From Caldilinea sp. (GTDB lineage: Bacteria > Chloroflexota > Anaerolineae > Caldilineales > Caldilineaceae), in assembly GCA_026389955.1 (NCBI GenBank), contig JAPLGY010000197.1, positions 1-10,122 on the forward strand: a DNA stretch of 10,122 nucleotides. The letters are read 5' to 3'. Below are positions 8,073-10,122 of this stretch, in pieces (within the stretch, counting starts at the first letter, position 1; every line of letters starts with the position of its first letter). A program made the position numbers and the translations under genes. The notes beneath the pieces were generated by a model, which was given only the letters and a program-made list of their open reading frames with translations, ran no database searches and was not told the DNA's origin.

Positions 8073-8876
8073 TTGGCTGTCGGGCAGCGGGTCTGGGGCG
8101 GGTTGCAGTTTGGGGAAGCGGGTCCGGTCGAATTCGTGGAGTCGTTTTGGGCCCAGCGCCACAAGTTCGTGGTGGATCTCTTCGGCGGCGGCTCGAAATG
8201 GCTCCAGCGCCAGCCCCTGGCAGACTGGCGGCAGGCCGCGCAGCCTGGGCAGCCCGCGTCGAAACATCTTGACGGCCCCGCTCCAGTTGTTGCGTTCGAT
8301 CTGAAAAAAGGCGACTCCGATCTGGAGGATTCCTTGGTAGAGCTCTCGGATCGGGCGGGTTTCGCTCTGCCAGGCTTGTTCGAAGGATTCGTGTTGTTCA
8401 AAATAGGCGCCGCGGTTGAACTCCTCGATCCCGCGGCGGGCAAGCGCGCTGGGCGGTCTGTCCCAGCCTGCGGGGTAGCGTGTGGGGGGGTGGAGATGGC
8501 GCTCCACGACCAGGGGAAGTTCTTCCATCATGCGGCTGCGCGCCCAGGCGTGGTCGGCACCGGCCTGGCGGGCTGCGCGCAAGGTTTGGGCATCGACGTG
8601 GCTGCCGAAGGCAAAGATCGGCACGTGGCTGGTGTGGGGGCGGAGCTTGCAGCGGAGGATGGCGTTGGCCCAGTCTCCCTCAGCGGCCAGGTCGAGCAAG
8701 GCCAGCACGGGGTCGTGGGCGTCGATGGCTGCCACGAACGACTCGGGCGTCTCGACGACGACAGGGGTCCCCCCTTGCCGACGGATCACATCTTGAAGGC
8801 GGGGGGCAAAAAAGAGGTCTGGCTCGAGGCAGACGATCGCGGGTGCAACAGAAGTATCGGCAGAAAATTCGTGCAT
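8073..8876 (-). CDS. Receiver-like domain fused to DUF309
   Basis: This protein of about 267 residues runs leftwards and converges on the lipase remnant (the stop codon TAG occupies 8072-8070). Residues about 11-128 look like a response-regulator receiver fold. LEPDLFF stands where the acidic pocket follows strand 1, LLDLAA carries the candidate phospho-acceptor Asp62, FAFGSHVD has a Ser for the usual Ser/Thr, and AGADHAWARSR lacks the conserved Lys. It may thus be a pseudo-receiver. Residues about 148-215 carry the DUF309 signature FNRGAYFEQHESFEQAW, then RELYQGILQIGVAFFQIERNNWSGAVKMFRRG, a helical His/Glu-rich domain of unknown function. No DNA-binding domain or membrane segment is seen. 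Start ATG 8876 has only a weak GAGAAG ribosome site. It is divergent from xseB with a 140-bp spacer. Confidence 0.85.
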
Positions 8877-8914
8877 TGGTGGCTTCTCGCTGGTTCAACG
8901 GGCTGGCTGGTCGG

Positions 8915-8945
8915 TTGTCCGGTCTGATCGACGATCGGGTATACT
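8915..8945 (+). promoter_or_regulatory. Candidate promoter of the xseB operon
   Basis: TATACT (8940-8945) is a good -10 box. TTGTCC at 8915-8920 is a possible -35 box with slightly long 19-bp spacing. Transcription would start near 8952, giving a leader of about 65 nt. Confidence 0.45.
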
Positions 8946-9002
8946 GTTTACTGGATTTGGCCTTGGATAGGGCGGGCCAGGCAGAGTATGCATCCTGACG
9001 AC

Positions 9003-9007
9003 AAGGA
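9003..9007 (+). promoter_or_regulatory. Ribosome binding site of xseB
   Basis: AAGGA lies 9 nt before GTG 9017. It is only about 3 nt before TTG 9011, too close to serve that codon, and rather far from ATG 9026 (18 nt). It therefore favours the GTG. Confidence 0.5.
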
Positions 9008-9016
9008 TAGTTGACG

Positions 9017-9262
9017 GTGAAAAAGATGTCTGTGGAAATTGATCCCAATCTAAGCTATGATGCTGCACTGGTGCAGCTGGAAGAGATTCTTGGCCAGCTG
9101 GAGAAGGGCGACCTGCCGTTGGAGCAGACACTGGCGTTGTACGAACAAGGAGCCGAGCTGGCCCGTCTGTGTGCTGCCCGGTTGGACGAAGCCGAGCTTC
9201 GGGTCCGGCGCTGGCAAGGTGACGGCCAGACGGTGCCCTTCGATGGGTGGCAGGAGCCCTAG
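9017..9262 (+). CDS. xseB: Exodeoxyribonuclease VII small subunit
   Basis: This 81-residue acidic helical protein has the XseB pattern LSYDAALVQLEEILGQLE, then KGDLPLEQTLALYEQGAELARLC and LDEAELRV. XseB copies assemble on the XseA catalytic subunit, and the complex degrades single-stranded DNA to short oligonucleotides in repair and recombination. Length is normal (70-85 residues). The start is uncertain: GTG 9017 fits the AAGGA site best, ATG 9026 would shorten the product by three residues, and TTG 9011 is too close to the site. No xseA is present in the window, though the two genes are often adjacent, so it is probably elsewhere. The following membrane-protein gene begins 2 nt after the stop and is likely co-transcribed and translationally coupled. 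Confidence 0.9.
   Translation: MKKMSVEIDPNLSYDAALVQLEEILGQLEKGDLPLEQTLALYEQGAELARLCAARLDEAELRVRRWQGDGQTVPFDGWQEP
9253..9256 (+). promoter_or_regulatory. Shine-Dalgarno site deciding the YuiD-like start
   Basis: GGAG lies 8 nt before GTG 9265, inside the last codons of xseB. An upstream in-frame GTG at 9247 would overlap xseB by 16 nt and has no ribosome site, so 9265 is preferred. Confidence 0.6.
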
Positions 9263-9264
9263 AG

Positions 9265-9711
9265 GTGGCGGCATTGTGGCGCAATACAGCTCTCTGGCTG
9301 CCGATTCTGGTGGCGGTGGTGATTCAGCTGTACAAGCTGATGGCCTTCTGGGGGCAGACCCGTCGGCTGGATTTGCGGGTGCTGACCCAGGCGGGGGGGA
9401 TGCCGAGCAGCCATTCGGGCATGGTTACCAGCCTGGTGACTGCGATCGGCTACGAATATGGGCTGGACAGCGGGTCGTTTGCGGGGGCGGTGGCGCTGGC
9501 GATCATCGTGATGTACGATGCGCGTGGGGTGCGCCAGGAGAGCGGCAAACAGGCCCGTGTGATCAACCAGATTCTGCAGACGTTTTTCAGCGGCCATCCG
9601 CTGACCGAAGCGGAGCTCAAGGAATTGATCGGCCACACGACGCTGCAAGTGCTGGTCGGTGGGCTGGTCGGAATTGGCTTCACCCTGGCCTATCTGCAGT
9701 GGTTTGGCTAG
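9265..9711 (+). CDS. Divergent PAP2 family membrane protein (DUF212, YuiD-like)
   Basis: This 148-residue integral membrane protein resembles Bacillus subtilis YuiD (recalled). Features are an N-terminal hydrophobic helix (about 8-24), the PAP2-like phosphatase motif GGMPSSHSGMVT (44-55), a second hydrophobic segment, the acidic motif MYDARGVRQESGKQA, the ELIGHTTLQV motif and a final hydrophobic helix. The MPSSHS motif and later Arg/His pattern suggest lipid-phosphate or polyprenyl-phosphate chemistry at the membrane. Activity is not established for this family as far as I know. Length matches the family (140-160). GTG start at 9265 lies 2 nt after the xseB stop, so the two genes form an operon, probably from the promoter at 8915-8945. 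Confidence 0.9.
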   Translation: MAALWRNTALWLPILVAVVIQLYKLMAFWGQTRRLDLRVLTQAGGMPSSHSGMVTSLVTAIGYEYGLDSGSFAGAVALAIIVMYDARGVRQESGKQARVINQILQTFFSGHPLTEAELKELIGHTTLQVLVGGLVGIGFTLAYLQWFG

Positions 9712-9725
9712 GGGGGGGCAGATTT

Positions 9726-9747
9726 CCGGAGTTGTGCCGGTTTTTTT
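9726..9747 (+). terminator. Weak rho-independent terminator candidate
   Basis: CCGG (9726-9729), a 7-nt loop, CCGG (9737-9740) and a run of seven T (9741-9747) follow 15 bp after the YuiD-like stop. The 4-bp stem is very short, so efficient termination is uncertain, but position and T-run fit. Confidence 0.4.
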
Positions 9748-9791
9748 CTGCTGTAGCTGGAGGATTGGCATGGGATTTCCGGCGAGCGTTG

Positions 9792-9813
9792 AATTTTTCT
9801 GAAATTTTTCTGA
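9792..9813. repeat. Two tandem copies of AATTTTTCTGA
   Basis: The 11-bp unit AATTTTTCTGA occurs at 9792-9802 and 9803-9813, one helical turn apart, ending 8 bp upstream of a -35 box. Such phased T-rich tracts can act as an UP element for the RNA polymerase alpha subunit or bend DNA. Confidence 0.7.
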
Positions 9814-9821
9814 TTAATAGC

Positions 9822-9850
9822 TTGTCACCTTGTCTGGCCTGTGGTATGAT
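9822..9850 (+). promoter_or_regulatory. Strong sigma-70 promoter of the radical SAM gene
   Basis: TTGTCA (9822-9827), 17 bp, and TATGAT (9845-9850) each match 5 of 6 consensus bases. TGG directly before the -10 box gives an extended -10 (TGnTATGAT). Transcription would start near 9857, leaving a leader of about 110 nt before ATG 9966; no riboswitch was recognised in that leader. Confidence 0.75.
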
Positions 9851-9965
9851 ACTGGGCACAATCAAAAATACCTGTCGGTCGTGAGAAGCGACGTGTGTCA
9901 TCGGAGATGCGCGTTTTGGGCGACGCAGGCGACCTGACGAACACAAAAGGTTTGGTGGAGGAACT

Positions 9966-10122
9966 ATGCGACGTGTGGTTCTGATTCAGCCACGGCGCGA
10001 CGGCCGAATATTTGGCAAGGCTCCTGGCTCCCCCTACACATTGATGCGCCTGGCATCGTTGGTGCCGAACGAGATTCCAGTGGAGATCTGGGATGAAAAT
10101 GTGCGGGACCTGCCCCTGGACA
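9966..10122 (+). CDS. Probable B12-binding-domain radical SAM protein (N-terminal 52 codons only)
   Basis: The gene starts at ATG 9966, 4 nt after GGAGG (9957-9961), and runs out of the window. The visible 52 residues begin MRRVVLIQPRRDGRIFG, followed by KAPGSPYTLMRLASLVP and a strand IPVEIWDENVRDLP. A first beta strand ending in a Pro-rich loop, a helix with a small-residue-rich LMRLASLVP, then a VEIxDEN strand is how cobalamin-binding N-domains of class B radical SAM enzymes begin. The CxxxCxxC iron-sulfur motif would lie beyond base 10122, so the family assignment is tentative and the substrate unknown. Candidates include bacteriochlorophyll, hopanoid or other lipid methylation or cyclisation enzymes. 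It has its own strong promoter. Confidence 0.6.
   Translation, partial: MRRVVLIQPRRDGRIFGKAPGSPYTLMRLASLVPNEIPVEIWDENVRDLPLD

Noticed and set aside
8073..8927. 284-codon plus-strand frame opposite the DUF309 gene
   Set aside because: The minus strand carries the clear DUF309 signature. The plus-strand frame has no family feature.

Overview
The window reads as a piece of a GC-rich bacterial chromosome. It most likely comes from a Chloroflexota organism, perhaps class Chloroflexia. That guess rests on recalled resemblance of several products (membrane pyrophosphatase, FabL-type reductase, Mgl-type lipase, receiver-DUF309 protein) and on no search. No rRNA, tRNA, CRISPR array, insertion sequence or phage structural gene was seen.

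Left part (1-3600): a group I (NifS/IscS-like) cysteine desulfurase runs leftwards out of the window. It is divergent from a 686-residue membrane-bound ion-pumping pyrophosphatase that starts at a TTG behind a strong Shine-Dalgarno site. The 319-bp divergent spacer holds an 18-bp perfect palindrome, three tandem copies of a 13-bp unit and a separate 13-bp direct repeat. A 12-bp-stem terminator closes the pyrophosphatase gene.

Middle part (3600-8050): a near-consensus sigma-70 promoter (TTGACA, 18 bp, TATACT) precedes a same-strand gene series. In order these are a tyrosine-recombinase-like protein that has lost most catalytic residues, a FabL-type enoyl-ACP reductase (3-nt gap), a MoaD/ThiS-like small protein whose GG is followed by two extra residues, an acetamidase/formamidase-family protein with a four-cysteine zinc-ribbon-like insert, and a monoacylglycerol-lipase-like alpha/beta hydrolase. 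The hydrolase is broken by an internal deletion with a frame change. The series looks like one transcription unit at its start; the 154-bp gap before the amidase may hide a second promoter.

Right part (8050-10122): a leftward gene encodes a degenerate receiver-like domain fused to DUF309. It is divergent from a short operon of xseB (exonuclease VII small subunit) and a YuiD-type (DUF212) membrane protein with a PAP2-like motif. After a weak terminator candidate, a strong promoter with an AT-rich repeated tract leads to the first 52 codons of a probable cobalamin-binding radical SAM protein, cut by the window edge.

Most of the window is housekeeping or accessory metabolism. I found no complete undescribed multi-gene system. 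The points most worth a second look are the catalytically degraded recombinase heading a metabolic operon, the lipase gene deletion, the extended C-terminus of the MoaD-like protein, the amidase zinc-ribbon insert and the repeat-rich divergent spacer.
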